From Lucinisca nassula (Eukaryota; Mollusca; Bivalvia; Lucinida; Lucinidae): 64,000 nt of DNA. Location of the stretch: contig OY757011.1 in NCBI GenBank assembly GCA_963580285.1, positions 202,695,644 to 202,759,643 of the forward strand. Direction: 5' to 3'. The notes under the pieces were generated by a model that worked only from the letters and a program-made list of their open reading frames with translations, was not told the DNA's origin and did not search any database. Position 1 is the stretch's first letter. Every line of letters begins with the position of its first letter. Positions 45,615 to 55,894 of the stretch are shown here, piece by piece. Both the position numbers and the translations under genes were made by a program.

Positions 45615-46934
45615 CGAGGACTGTTCAAATATGAATGCAACTAATCACATAAAAAATGATTCCGTGATAGGTTTCGATGAAAAATTTATTTTGTACCCTC
45701 AACGTATTCCCCTTTAACAGATGTACAAACTTTCAGTCTTCTGTTCAAATCATTGAATGAATTTTGGTAGTTTTTTCGAGGTATACTATGAAGGCACTGG
45801 AATATTGCAGAACCGAGGTGTTTGCGCTGTACAAATTTTCGACCAGAAAGGTATTTTTTCAGCCGCGGGAACAAAAAAAGTCACACGGGGCAAGGTCAGG
45901 GGAATACGGGGGGTGATGGAGTTCAACAACATTTTCCTGCTTCAGATAGTCTTGCACAATGAACGCCTTGTGCGATGACGCATTGTCATGTAGCAATCTG
46001 ACATTGGCCAAACCAGTTGCGGGGCTTCGTTCTTTGAAATATTTCTTCAATTTTCGAAGAACTTTATTCTTGTAAAACTTCGCATTTACAGATTTGCCTT
46101 TAGGCACAGCAACCTGAATAGCAGGGCCCTGATTTGAAAAGAATATGGCATGCATTACCTTTTTGACGCTCATGGTCCGCTTTTGCAATACTTTGTTGCC
46201 CATATTTTGTTCTGAATCTTTCGTTTTGGCTAAAAATAGTGAACCCATGTCTCGTCACCTGTAACGACATTAGCGAAAGACCGTGCATTGTAATTTGGAA
46301 ACTTTTTAAGCAACTTCTTGGCGCACTGAACGCGTGTCTTTTTCTGCTCATCTGTCAACAGATGGGGAATCCATCTAGCACAATCTTTCTCATTTTCAAA
46401 TCCCGTTTCAGAACTGTATGAGCTGCTCCTAATGAGATGCCAACCATACTAGCTATTTGCCTAGTGGTGTATGGTGCATCGGTAGCAACTATTTCTTTCA
46501 CTCTAGCAACCATCTTGGCAGATGTTGCTCTTTTCGGCCGACGATCATGTGGTGCATCGTCTAATGAGCCTAGCCCACAGCTGAATTTCTTACACCAACG
46601 AAAAACTGTCGAAAAAGACATTTCATTATGCCCATAAACCGAACATATTTTATCAAAAATGTCTTTGCAACGTATACCAAGAATACAACTATTCTTAATA
46701 TAGGACCGTATTTCAACGGCGTACTCTGACCTTCCAACCATGTTTTGTATTAGTATACAAGAGTAGACAGTGTTTATCGAACGATATACACTGCTAAAGT
46801 GCACGGATTTTAACAGGTTTGGTATCAGTGTATAGGTAAAATGTTTTTCTATGCTGTGACATTTATTTCTAGGTGATTTTCGCATTAGTGCATGAGAAAA
46901 CGTTCTACTTGCATTCATATTTGTACAGTCCTCG
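45615..46934 (-). mobile_element. mariner transposon, 1,320 bp
   Basis: Inverted ends CGAGGACTGTTCAAATATG and the inverse CATATTTGTACAGTCCTCG; TA duplicated at 45,613-14 and 46,935-36. Length and ends fit the mariner family. The Polinton left arm gives the empty site (GGTATTATGTTGCAAGAAG versus GGTATTATA[...]TATTGCAAGAAG), confirming exact boundaries. Confidence 0.92.
45686..46741 (-). pseudogene. mariner transposase (DD34D), inactive
   Basis: Cut-and-paste transposase of about 350 codons, starting MVGRSEYAVEIRSYIKN at 46,741. N-terminal helix-turn-helix region with FSTVFRWCKKF, AT-hook-like linker DRRPKRAT, second HTH RQIASMVGISLGAAH. Catalytic triad: TGDETWVH (first Asp, ~46,255), HDNASSH (second Asp), and YSPDLAPCDFF (third Asp) with exactly 34 residues between the second and third, the mariner spacing. 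Broken by frameshifts near 46,350 and 45,870 and by an in-frame TAG shortly after the first Asp (~46,230). C-terminal end KGEYVEGTK. Family assignment is secure; activity is not possible in this copy. Confidence 0.92.
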
Positions 46935-46936
46935 TA

Positions 46937-47741
46937 TTGCAAGAAGACATGCATGAATTTTTTGGCTTGACTCGAACCGTTTACCGTTCTAGAGGGTTAA
47001 AGAAAGAGACACCGCGATTAAATCTATGTGGGAACCACCTTAGCTTCATTCATAATTTCGATGAACACTCTCGAAATTTTCAGTGCATAGTCTGTCACAA
47101 AATTTGGCCAAGCGCTTTTTTCGTGCAAGCATCATCAACGACTAGACAAAATTTGTGTATCTTTGGGGGGGGGGGGGGGTGGTTCATACGCCACAGAAAT
47201 CTGTTTGACTTTCTGCGCGAGGTTGGCATTCGGTCAGAAAATGTTTGCTATCCCCGGTCTCTGGTGTATGATGTAGAAGCGGTTCAGCCCCGCTTAGAAA
47301 TTGACACAGGTCAGCTTTTTTCGTGCAAGCATCATCAACGACTAGACAAAATTTGTGTATCTTTGGGTGTGGGGGAGGGGGGGGGGGGTTCATACGCCAC
47401 AGAAATCTGTTTGACTTTCTTCGCGAGGTTGGCATTCGGTCAGAAAATGTTTGCTATCCCCGGTCTCTGGTGTATGATGTAGAAGCGGTTCAGCCCCGCT
47501 TAGAAATTGACACAGGTCAGAATTTGTCGTATCAAACTAAACATTTTCCCTTCTTTTGAAATTCCAAAATGCTTTGTTACTTCTGATTCGCACATTCTGA
47601 TCCACGACATTTTACAATACATGAGCCAAATTCAAACAAAGGCTTACAATCTAGCTAAAGAAAAACGGAAGTAGATTACACAAGAATAAAGCAGGCTCCT
47701 ATCGGAGTTAGAGCAAAGCGTTCCCTGACCCGAACGAAAAC
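46937..47741 (+). pseudogene. Polinton polymerase fragment, right arm (distal, exonuclease region)
   Basis: LQEDMHEFF, then SRGLKKETPRLNLCGNHLSF, FIHNFDEHSRNFQCIVCHK (zinc-ribbon-like), RHRNLFDFLREVGIRSENVC and LVYDVEAV. The YDVEA corresponds to the 3'-5' exonuclease I motif (D-x-E) of protein-primed PolBs. After it, PKCFVTSDSHILIHDILQYM and QTKAYNLAKEKRK complete the retained part; palm motifs are absent and the sequence passes into capsid coding at about 47,742. Contains a 200-bp tandem duplication and G tracts that shift the frame. Confidence 0.78.
47114..47520 (+). repeat. 200-bp tandem duplication over the exonuclease I segment
   Basis: GCTTTTTTCGTGCAAGCATC starts at 47,114 and again at 47,314; each copy includes the G-tract and the YDVEAV codons. 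Only in the right arm. Confidence 0.9.
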
Positions 47742-48220
47742 AAAAACGATACAAGCTGTAAGTATTGATGATATATTTCAGGGCGAAATCCCTGATAAAC
47801 TGATGGTTGGCTTGGTCTCCTCGGAGGCTTTTAGTGGGAGCTACACCAGGAACCCTCTATCTCTGCACACTATGGCTGCAATTTGATATATCTGTATGTT
47901 GATGGATAGTCATTTCCGTCGGTGCCTTACGAACCCAATAACGACAACAAACAATTTGTTAGCATCTATCGAATTCTGGGCCTTGACAACAAACCTAACT
48001 GCTGAATTGTTAAGAAAGATTTCAACTCGGGTTATACAATCTACGTGTTCAATATAACTCCGTACGTCGAGCAACATTGTTAACCTTTGTTAAAAAAAGT
48101 CACACTCTGTTGGAAATCAAATTTGCTTAACCTCTTCCAGAAGCCATAACCGTTGTGTGCAACGCGCATTTTCCAGGTCTGATGAGCATTGATGCGTCGA
48201 GGAAAGTACGAGTGAGATGA
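47742..48220 (+). pseudogene. Polinton capsid protein, C-terminal part, right arm
   Basis: Mirror of 33,931-34,400. VSIDDIFQGEIPDKLMVGLV, SSEAFSGSYTRNP, LYVDG, RLEIKFA, then PLPEAITVVCNAHFPG and SIDASRKVRVR before the stop at 48,218. One stop inside (KFA then TAA) and frameshifts near 47,870 and 47,900. Retains only the last ~150 residues of a protein normally several hundred long. The stop overlaps the protease ATG as ATGA (48,217-48,220). Confidence 0.75.
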
Positions 48221-48654
48221 ATTCTGTAGATTTTAACAGCCTTTTTCATAAATATTGCCAGCAGCGGGGTGGGGCACATCAAGCCGATTTCATTTGTTGG
48301 TTTGGATACGACACGCGTAAACACATTGTTCTTAATGCGGACGAGAGTTGTGAACGTGGGTCCCATTGGGTAGCAGTGTTCGTTCCGATCAGGGGTGGGG
48401 GGGGGGGGGGCATATACCCGCTAGTTCGAAAGCCTGAATACTATCGAAGTTATTTCCAGACCTGGACGGGGCTATGTAGTTAACTTTTCAGATATCAAGA
48501 TTACAATTCCTCAACAAGCGGACATTTTTGCGTTTATTACGGGCTTCGACAACTACGAGAAGACAGCATGAACAAAATCCTGAACCGGCTAGATGTCAAT
48601 AACTTGCCTTACAATGAGCTTGTTGTTTGTAACTTTGTATGTAAACTGGTTTGA
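48217..48654 (+). pseudogene. Polinton adenain-like cysteine protease, right arm
   Basis: Best copy of the protease. MNSVDFNSLFHKYC start, FGYDTRKHIVLNADES, ERGSHWVAVFVPIRG (His of the catalytic triad), a G-tract that shifts the frame, then YVVNFSDIKI, and in the original frame SGHFCVYYGLRQL with the nucleophile Cys, followed by EDSMNKILNRLDVNNLP and CNFVCKLV to the stop at 48,652-48,654. Two AATAAA signals follow (48,657; 48,671). About 145 codons, a little short for the family, and inactive because of at least two frameshifts. Confidence 0.85.
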
Positions 48655-49060
48655 TCAATAAAGCTGAACCAATAAAGCATATACTGGCAAGTCCTTGCGA
48701 AAGCTTAGGCTGTGGGTTCGATTCCCACAATTTGCGGTAATGAAGCCTACGATCATTTCCGGTGATTATACAAGTTTGTTTTGACATCTAGAGTGCTAAG
48801 GACTAAACGTTCGTGCTGCTTCCTTAAGATGTGGAAATTTTCAGGCGAGTGTGAGTTCGTAGAGGGTCGCATAGTTGATCCTCGTCAACACTAAGGACCT
48901 GTCAAACTGATGGCAAGTGAGGATCGATTTATCGAAGGTTTGAGGTCGTAAATGTCATAAGCATCAAGCATCGTTAATCAGCGGGAGCCAGCATCAAGCA
49001 TCGTTAATCATCATGAGCATCGGAAATTTCGGGGCTCGTAGAGCACATACTATTACTACT
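48606..49060. repeat. Polinton right terminal segment
   Basis: Inverse complement of the left terminus, roughly 90% identical by eye. Includes the protease tail, polyadenylation signals and a perfect T-arm-like hairpin GTGGGTTCGATTCCCAC (48,712-48,728). Confidence 0.85.
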
Positions 49061-49066
49061 TATGTC
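49061..49066. repeat. Polinton target site duplication, right
   Basis: TATGTC immediately after the CT terminus; pairs with TATGCC at 32,368. Confidence 0.75.
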
Positions 49067-49079
49067 GCGCCTGTGGGGT

Positions 49080-50110
49080 TGCAAAGTCACTGAACCATGA
49101 ACTCTAGGTCAAGGTCACATAAAAGTTGTAACTCCTAGATGCAAGCTTGTACCAAGTACCATCAATCAAGCACTTGTAGTTCTGGTGAAATGAACTCTTG
49201 CAATAGGATGCAAGTTTGAGTGGTCGCCATAATTCACTCAGTCAGTGAACCATGAAATGTAGGTCAAGGTGAGATATTGATGTTTGCTTGAAAGTTGCTA
49301 TTCCTAGATGCAAGCTTGTACCAAGTGACATGAATTTAGCTCTTATAGTTCTCGTGAAATGGACTCTTATTATTACGGGGAAAGCTAGGGTGGTTGTCAT
49401 AATTCACGAAGTCAGTGAACCACGAAATGTAGGTCATGAAATGTAGGTCAAGGTCAGATATGGATGTTTGCATTTAAGTTGCTGTTGCTAGATGCAAGCT
49501 TGTACCAAGAAACATAAATGAAGGTCTTATTTTGTTTGATGTTTAACGTCCCCGTCAACACTATATAGGTAATTTTGGAGACGTTGCTTCCAATTTTGTG
49601 GGATTTTCACTCGGCACTGAGATAAAATGACAGCTCAAACCTCGTCGCCCCATGGAACCAAAAGGGTTTATAGCATGGACGGTCCGACTCGTACCGCTTT
49701 GCCTGTGCAGGCTTAGATCCTCTAAGCGGTTAACCAGTACCCGTGTACTGTCGGATTCAGCTCTGCGTGGAAGCATCATACAGCCCATTTATTTCGTCAA
49801 GCCCCGATGAGCTGCAGCTGAATGAAGCTCTTACACATGTAGTTCTTGAGAAATGGACTAACATCAGGGTGAAAGTTAGGGTGGTTGCAATAACTCTCGA
49901 AGTCAGTGAACCATGAAATGTAGGTCAAGGTCAGATATGGATGTTTGCATTGAAGTTGCGGTTGCAAGTAAGTATAATTAATGAAGCTCTTATAATTCTC
50001 GAGAAATTGACTCTTATATTAGGGAGAAAGTTATGGTGGTCGCAAATGTTGACGGCTTAATGAACAAATGGACGGACGAAAGGAAACCCGGACTCGAATA
50101 CTTCATACTT
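49080..50110 (+). repeat. Core-repeat array, ~180-bp units
   Basis: Units share GTCAGTGAACCATGAAATGT, AGGTCAAGGTCA, GTTTGCAT and AGATGCAAGCTTGTACCAAG; the end has AATGGACGGACGAAAGG. Interrupted by a SINE-B copy at 49,528-49,812. Confidence 0.65.
49528..49812 (-). repeat. SINE-B copy inside an array
   Basis: TTTGATGTTTAACGTCCCCG to AGCCCCGATGAGCTG; array sequence (TGAATGAAGCTCTTA-like) on both sides. Confidence 0.7.
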
Positions 50111-50169
50111 CAAGCAGGCGCGACAAAAAGCCGGACCCCACGCTCCGTGAGCAGTCAGTAAAAACCTGG

Positions 50170-50470
50170 TCAAGCTTCCACCCATCGGGTTCAGCGAAAT
50201 AGATGGGCTGCCAGATGCTTCCGCATCAGAGCTGCTACCAGACCGAACACTTGAGAGCTGGTAAACCGCTTACCAGCTCAAAGTGGTGCGAGTCGGACCA
50301 TGCCAACATATATAAACCTTATCTATTTGTGGTATGGTAAATAGTTAGTTAACTTTGCTTGGGTGTCAGTCGTCTGATGTCGGGAAAACTTTGAAAATCC
50401 CACAAGCTCGGAAGAAACGTCTCCAAAATATTGTTGACATGGGAATCAAACCTCAAATCAACCAATCAAA
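50170..50470 (+). repeat. SINE-B copy, diverged
   Basis: AAATAGATGGGCTGCCAGATG to CTCAAATCAACCAATCAAA. The 105-codon plus-strand frame starting at 50,355 overlaps it and is not a gene. Confidence 0.62.
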
Positions 50471-50911
50471 TCAGATTGCAGCTCGCGTACAGTCAGAATA
50501 CAGCATTGCTTGGAGACATGAAGAAATTTTCGGTCAGAACGCAGCCATATCAGCATGCAGCGAGACACAGGTCACAGTGCGCAATCGGAGTCATATATGC
50601 AGTCTGGTCTGGGCCTTCACTGGGTACAGATGTCCTAACACAGATTTTCATATCACTTGGCTCATTTTGTAAGTCATGGTTTCTTATTTGCACTCTGTTA
50701 ATTTAACAGATTGCGGTAGCCCTTTATGGGCAATTCTAACGAGTTACCCACGATCTGTTGTAAGCAGAAATGAGATCGTAAGCCTTGTTTTTGGTTACAA
50801 TGATATAATGGTAGCCGCCTGTTGATATTTGTTGGAAAACGGTCCCCATGCCAGTACAATGCAATGCAAAGGCACAACCCAAATACACATACGCATATCA
50901 ACGTGGTCTCA

Positions 50912-50952
<41 letters not shown>

Positions 50953-51479
50953 AGAGAGAAATGCAATGACGCTGGCAGGTACGCACTTTTAAGATAATCC
51001 TACACGCCATGTAAACCATTTGTACCGATCTATAGTCGATACTTTAACGTTTGTAACTGAAGAGTAGTTACTCCGTCTCCCTATCCACTAGTATCTTCAA
51101 GAGTTGTTGGACTTTATTTCAACTGAGGCAACGACATCCACCCGCCCTATGGGCTTATTTTGTAAGTCACCTGTAAAGACTCATATAAGACTAAACGCGG
51201 GTTGATCTTGTCCTTCATCGGTTGGTTGCAAAGATCTTGTGTAATGCTGACTTGCCAGTGGTCATTTCTCAAAAGCACGAGACCTGTAGGAGATCAGATT
51301 GTGCATCAAGCCAATCTGACCAGTGCATTCTCTCTTTTGAATAGTGCATAATCTATAAAGCACATAATCTATAAAATGTTCTTGCCAAAAGAGACGAATA
51401 ATCAGACAGTGCAGAAGCACAGGCTGATCTAAGCCTTTGCTCCTCGCTCTGGGATATTAGTAGATTTTGCTCTAAAATA
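50471..51479. other. No supported gene; (CA)n microsatellite
   Basis: A (CA)n tract lies at 50,916-50,950. 50,700-50,790 has a decayed PAL-MITE half (CAATTCTAACGAGTTACCCA). The rest is unique. Confidence 0.5.
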
Positions 51480-53900
51480 TTAATTCACTAGAGAAAGTGC
51501 CCAGTTGGGCACGTATAACCCCGGCCAGTGCCCTCCCCTTTTAGTGGAAATGAAAATTTGTCTGTAGCATTGAACCTTTCCATATAAACTTTCCATTTAG
51601 TCCACTGAGAATAACTATTACATTTCAATAACAAGGAGTATAATGAAAGCAGTTAACACAAAACTTGGACGTAATTAAAATTCCTAAGTCTTAATTATTG
51701 ACCTCCAGCCCCACCCAGGGGATTGACCCAGGAGGTTTGATATTTCATATGAAAGTTAATACTATAGCTATATTCTGTACCACATATGAAGAGAATCTAA
51801 CATGAGGTTACAGAGATATGAGCAATCAGAAAGGTTTAATACAAAACTTTGACGTTAAAGTTGACAAATGGACGGACAGCCCACCCAGGGGCTTGACCCA
51901 GGGGCTTCGATATTGCCTAACCCTAACCCATAATCCATAGTGTAACAAGTGTGTCCTGGAGAGTGCCATTATTGGCCCCAGGACTACAATTTGCATTATC
52001 TTGAGGGAGGTCTAAAAGGTGAGCCTTCTGGTTTCAAATAAGAAAATTTTTAATGGTTTTCCATTTAATAGTCAAAATAAAACCTATGGGCCCGGGCAGG
52101 GCCATTTTTGGCCCAAGGGCTATAATTTGAACAGGCTTTAATATCAAACACCTGAGCCCTCTGGATTCAGACAAGAAGATTTTTAAAGGCTTTCCCTATA
52201 TAAGTCAATGTAAAACCAAAGGGCTTCAGGGCAGGGGCATTTTTGGTCCCAGGGCTATAATTTGAACAATCTTGGTAGAGGTCCACTAGATGAAGCTACA
52301 CACCAAATATCAAAGACCTGGGTTTGCGGTTTCAGAGGAGAAGATTTCTTAAGATTTTTTCCTATATAAGTCAATGTAAAACCAAGGGGCCACAGGCGGG
52401 GGCATGGCTCCAGGGCTATAAGCGGAACAATCTATATAGAGATCTACAAGGCCAGATATCTTACACCTGGGCCTTCTGGTTTCAGAGAAGATGATTTTTA
52501 AAGGTTTTCCCTATATAAGTCAATATAAAAGCAAAGTACCCCTGGGCGGGGATATTTTTGGCCCCAGGACTGTAATTTGAACAATCTTGGTAGAGGTCCA
52601 CTAGATGAAGCTACACACCAAATATCAAAGACCTGCACCTTGTGGTTGCAGAGGAGAAGATTTTTTAAGATTTATCCTATATGAGGCAATGTAAAACTAT
52701 TGGGACCCAGGGGCATTTTTGGCCCTAGGGCTTTAATTTGAACAATCTTGATGGAGGTCCACAAGATAAAGCTTCATACAAACTATCAAACACCTGAGCC
52801 TTCTGGTTTCAGAGAAGATGATTTTTAAAGGTTTTCCCTATATAAGTCAATGTAAAACTAAAGGGTCCCGGGGTGGGGGCATTTTTGGCCCCAGGACTAT
52901 AATTTGAACAATCTTGGTAGAGGTCTACTAGATGGAGCTACACACCTAATAACAAAGACTGGGGCCTTGCGGTTGCAGAGAAAATTTCTGTATAAGTCAA
53001 TGCCACAATGGAGATTAGTTTTGTACTAACTGTGCTACCCTCTTGAAATAAAGACTCTATTATAAAGACTAATGTAAAACCAAGGAGCCCTGGGGTGGGG
53101 GCATCTTTGGCCCTAGGGCTATAATTTGAACAATCTTGATAGAGCGCCGCAAAACAAAGCTTCATACTAAATATAAAACACCTGAACCTTCTGGTTTCAG
53201 TTAAGAAGATTTTTAAAGGTTTTCCCTATATAAGTCAATGTTAAACCAAAGGGCCCCAGAGCAGGGGCATTTTTTGCCCCAGGGCTAGAATTTGAACAAT
53301 CTTGAATTGGTAGAGGTCCACTAGATGAAGCTACACACCAAATATCAAAGACATGGTTTCAGAGGAGAAGATTTTTTAAAGATGTAAAAATAAAGGGGCC
53401 CTGGGGCAGGGGCATTTTTGGCCCCAGGGCTAGAATTTGAACAATCTTTATAGAAGTCCACAAGATGAAGCTTCATAACAAATATCACACACAAATATCA
53501 CACACCTGAGCCTTCTGGTTTCAGACAAGAAGATTTTTAAAGTTTTCCCTATTAAGTCTATGTAAAACCAAAGCATTCCGGAGCAGGGGCATTTTTGGCC
53601 CCAGGACTATAATGTGAACAATCTTGGTAGAGGTCCACTAGATGAAGCTACACTCCAAATATTGAGGGCCTGTGCCTTTTGGTTTCAGGAGAACAATTTT
53701 TAAGTTTTAATTAAAAAAATATATTTTGGGCTCCCGTGACCATGATGTGCAATGGACCAGAACCATTTGAACTACTTTGAAAGTGGCTTCAGAGGAGATG
53801 TCGTTTGAAAGTTTTGATGCCGTACAAAGGACGACATATGACACAACGGTCAACTGCTTATCCAATAAGCTCCCCTGGAGCCTTTGGCTCTGGTGGAATT
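51480..53900 (+). repeat. ~190-bp core-repeat array with terminal hairpin
   Basis: About ten units share GGGGCATTTTTGGCCCCAGG, GCTATAATTTGAACAATCTT, GTAGAGGTCCACTAGATGAA, CACCAAATATCAAAGACCTG and GGTTTTCCCTATATAAGTCA. Ends AGAGGAGATGTCGTTTGAAA, then a hairpin GGAGCCTTTGGCTC at 53,878-53,893. The element at 55,895-56,663 has the same end. Confidence 0.75.
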
Positions 53901-53904
53901 AAAA

Positions 53905-54440
53905 CTCCCAGTAAGGAGGAATAATGGGAACAATTTCTGATATATTTTCTTATCACCCCATAAAAACGTATGTTGTGGATACTTGATAGAATTGCCCCAG
54001 GCTGATGTGACCATGAGTATAATGTATTAATTATCTGTCCCCGCCCATCAGCTTGCAGAAATGGGCTGCATGTTGCTTCTATGCAGAGTTGAAATCCAAC
54101 CGCAAACAATTAAAAATCCAACCCCCCAGGCAAAGCGATGCGATTCAGACAGTCCATGCTTATAAACCCTATTGGTTTCATTAGGCGACAGGGCTTGAGA
54201 TGTCATTTCATCTCAAAGTTGGGTAAAAGTCCCACAAAACTGGAAGCAATGTCTCCAAAATGACCTATACAGTGTTAAAGGGTATTTAATCCTCAAATCA
54301 ACAGAGACAGATAATGGGTGCTCTTTAAAACTGCTTTAATGCGGCAGTTCTAACAAGTACCACAAACCATGTTTTGGAACAAAAATAAAGAAAACTAGAT
54401 TGCACAGTCGATGGTAAACCATCACAAATACCCGCTTTTT
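53905..54440. mobile_element. PAL-MITE, decayed, split by SINE-B
   Basis: Left half ACGTATGTTGTGGATACTTG, right half AATGGGTGCTCTTTAAAAC ... ACAAACCATGTTTTGG, separated by the SINE-B at 54,030-54,303. Confidence 0.5.
54030..54303 (+). repeat. SINE-B copy
   Basis: CCCCGCCCATCAGCTTG to CCTCAAATCAACAGAGAC. Confidence 0.7.
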
Positions 54441-54779
54441 CTATGAATAACACTAATGACTATGTATAGTAGTTGCAGATAAAATTGACTAGGCGGAGCT
54501 ATACAGGTATTGTCAATATATGTCAAATTCGCTGAGTCCACCAGAAGATTCGGCAGAGTGCCATTCGCATGCTTTCTTCAAGCAGACCAAATGGCCATAT
54601 ACATTGTGTTACGGCTGAATTCACACATTCGGGTGACTTGGTTTGCCTTTTTGTAAATAGAACGTTCCAAAGGCAGGTACAAACGATAGCTCCGCCTAGT
54701 CAATCTTATCTGCTACTACTATATATGCTAGCCAAAACTACATGTAAGTTAAAAAAAAAGTTGCAAAGAACATTCTAAC

Positions 54780-55620
54780 TGATAAGCAAAGAAGTGTAAC
54801 TCCAATAGTTTAGAAGAAAGGCAAAGTAATACTTTTTGACCTTTGACCTTGGGGTCAGGTTGAGATCAAGGTCACAACAAAAGTAGCCCAATTTATTCTA
54901 TTTTCCAAGTGCCATCCAATAACCAAAGTTTCAGACGTGTAGCTCCAATTGTTTAGAAGATATTGCAAAATAATACTTTTTGACCTTTGACCTTGGGGTT
55001 ATGTCGAGGTCGAGGTCACACAAAAAGTAGCCTAATATATACTATATTCCAAGGGCCAGCCAATAAGCAATGTTTCAGAAGTGTAACTCGAATAGTTTAG
55101 GAGATATGACAAAGTCATATTTTTTATATTTGACCTTGGGGTCATGTTGGGGTCAAGGTCAAAAGTAGCCCAATTTATTCTATATTCCAAGGGGCATCCA
55201 ATAAACAAAGTTTCAGAAGTGTAACTCCAATAGTTTAGAAGATACGGTAAAATCATACTTTTTGACCTTGACCTCGGGGTCATGTTGAGGTCAAGGTCAT
55301 CCCAAAAGTAGCCCAATTTATTCTATAATCCAAGGGCCATCCAATAAGGATAGTTTCAGAAGTGTAACTCGAATAGTTTAGAAGATATGGCAAAATCATA
55401 CTTTTTGACCTTTGACCTTGGGACCATGTTGGGGTAAAGGTCACAAAAAAGTAGCCCACTGCCACCTACATACCGTGTACTATCCACATGCAAAGTTTCA
55501 AAAGTGTAACTTCAGTGGTTGCAGAGGAGATCCATTTACAAGAAAAGTGACGGAGGGACAGAGAGACAGATGGACTGGTGACCACTCAACTCTGCTTCGA
55601 AAACAATATACTTGATTTTT
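54780..55620 (+). repeat. ~115-bp core-repeat array rich in receptor-like half-sites
   Basis: Six to seven units share TTTTTGACCTTTGACCTTGG, GGTCAAGGTCAC, AAAAGTAGCCCAATTTATTC and AGTGTAACTCCAATAGTTTA. The end has GACGGAGGGACAGAGAGACA. TGACCTTTGACCT and TCAAGGTCA are perfect direct-repeat-1 and extended half-site consensus motifs for nuclear receptors, but this is repeat DNA with no evidence of use. Confidence 0.75.
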
Positions 55621-55645
55621 CTTCAAAAAAGCAGGTATAATAATC

Positions 55646-55880
55646 CATTACGGTACTACTCCACATAGTACATTTTTTCACATCTTCAAAATGGCTACAT
55701 TACTGATGAAATCCGCCATTTGTTTCTTATTTATACGGCAAACATATTGACATACTGAAAACCTATGTATTGGAGCAGAAAAAAAAAACAACATGCAGCC
55801 CCGTGACATCATGCTAACAATTTTGTGTAATTAACACCCCTCTTCACCCCACTTTATAAAGAGAAAACTGAGTGAACATT
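55646..55880. mobile_element. PAL-MITE type B, hairpin lost
   Basis: CATTACGGTACTACTCCACA, ACATCTTCAAAATGGCTAC, and CACCCCACTTTATAAAGAG; the central hairpin is reduced to CATACTGAAAACCTATG. Confidence 0.6.
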
Positions 55881-55894
55881 ATAAAATAGGGACT

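Larger units (their letters stand above)
32374..49060. mobile_element. Palindromic Polinton/Maverick element
   Basis: A 16,687-bp element starting AGTAGTAATAGTATG and ending in the exact inverse CATACTATTACTACT, flanked by TATGCC/TATGTC. AG...CT ends, 6-bp duplication, 15-20 kb size, protein-primed polymerase, capsid and adenain-like protease are all Polinton traits. Unusually, the element is one large inverted repeat: left arm 32,374 to about 36,435, right arm about 38,366-49,060, loop 36,436-38,365. Each arm reads outward: zinc fingers and polymerase N-terminal part, capsid C-terminal part, protease, terminus. No integrase, packaging ATPase or polymerase palm motifs are seen, so it is non-autonomous; all genes have stops, frameshifts or insertions. 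Later insertions: TTAA MITE and fold-back DNA (left arm), reverse transcriptase fragment (loop), 6.2 kb of repeats and a mariner (right arm). Confidence 0.88.

Noticed and set aside
47184..47435. Minus-strand frame with a His/Pro-rich stretch
   Set aside because: It is the complement of the duplicated polymerase segment and its G tract.
32374..49060. Two independent Polintons inserted head to head
   Set aside because: A single pair of target-site repeats brackets the whole and both arms share the same deletion joint, which two independent insertions would not explain.
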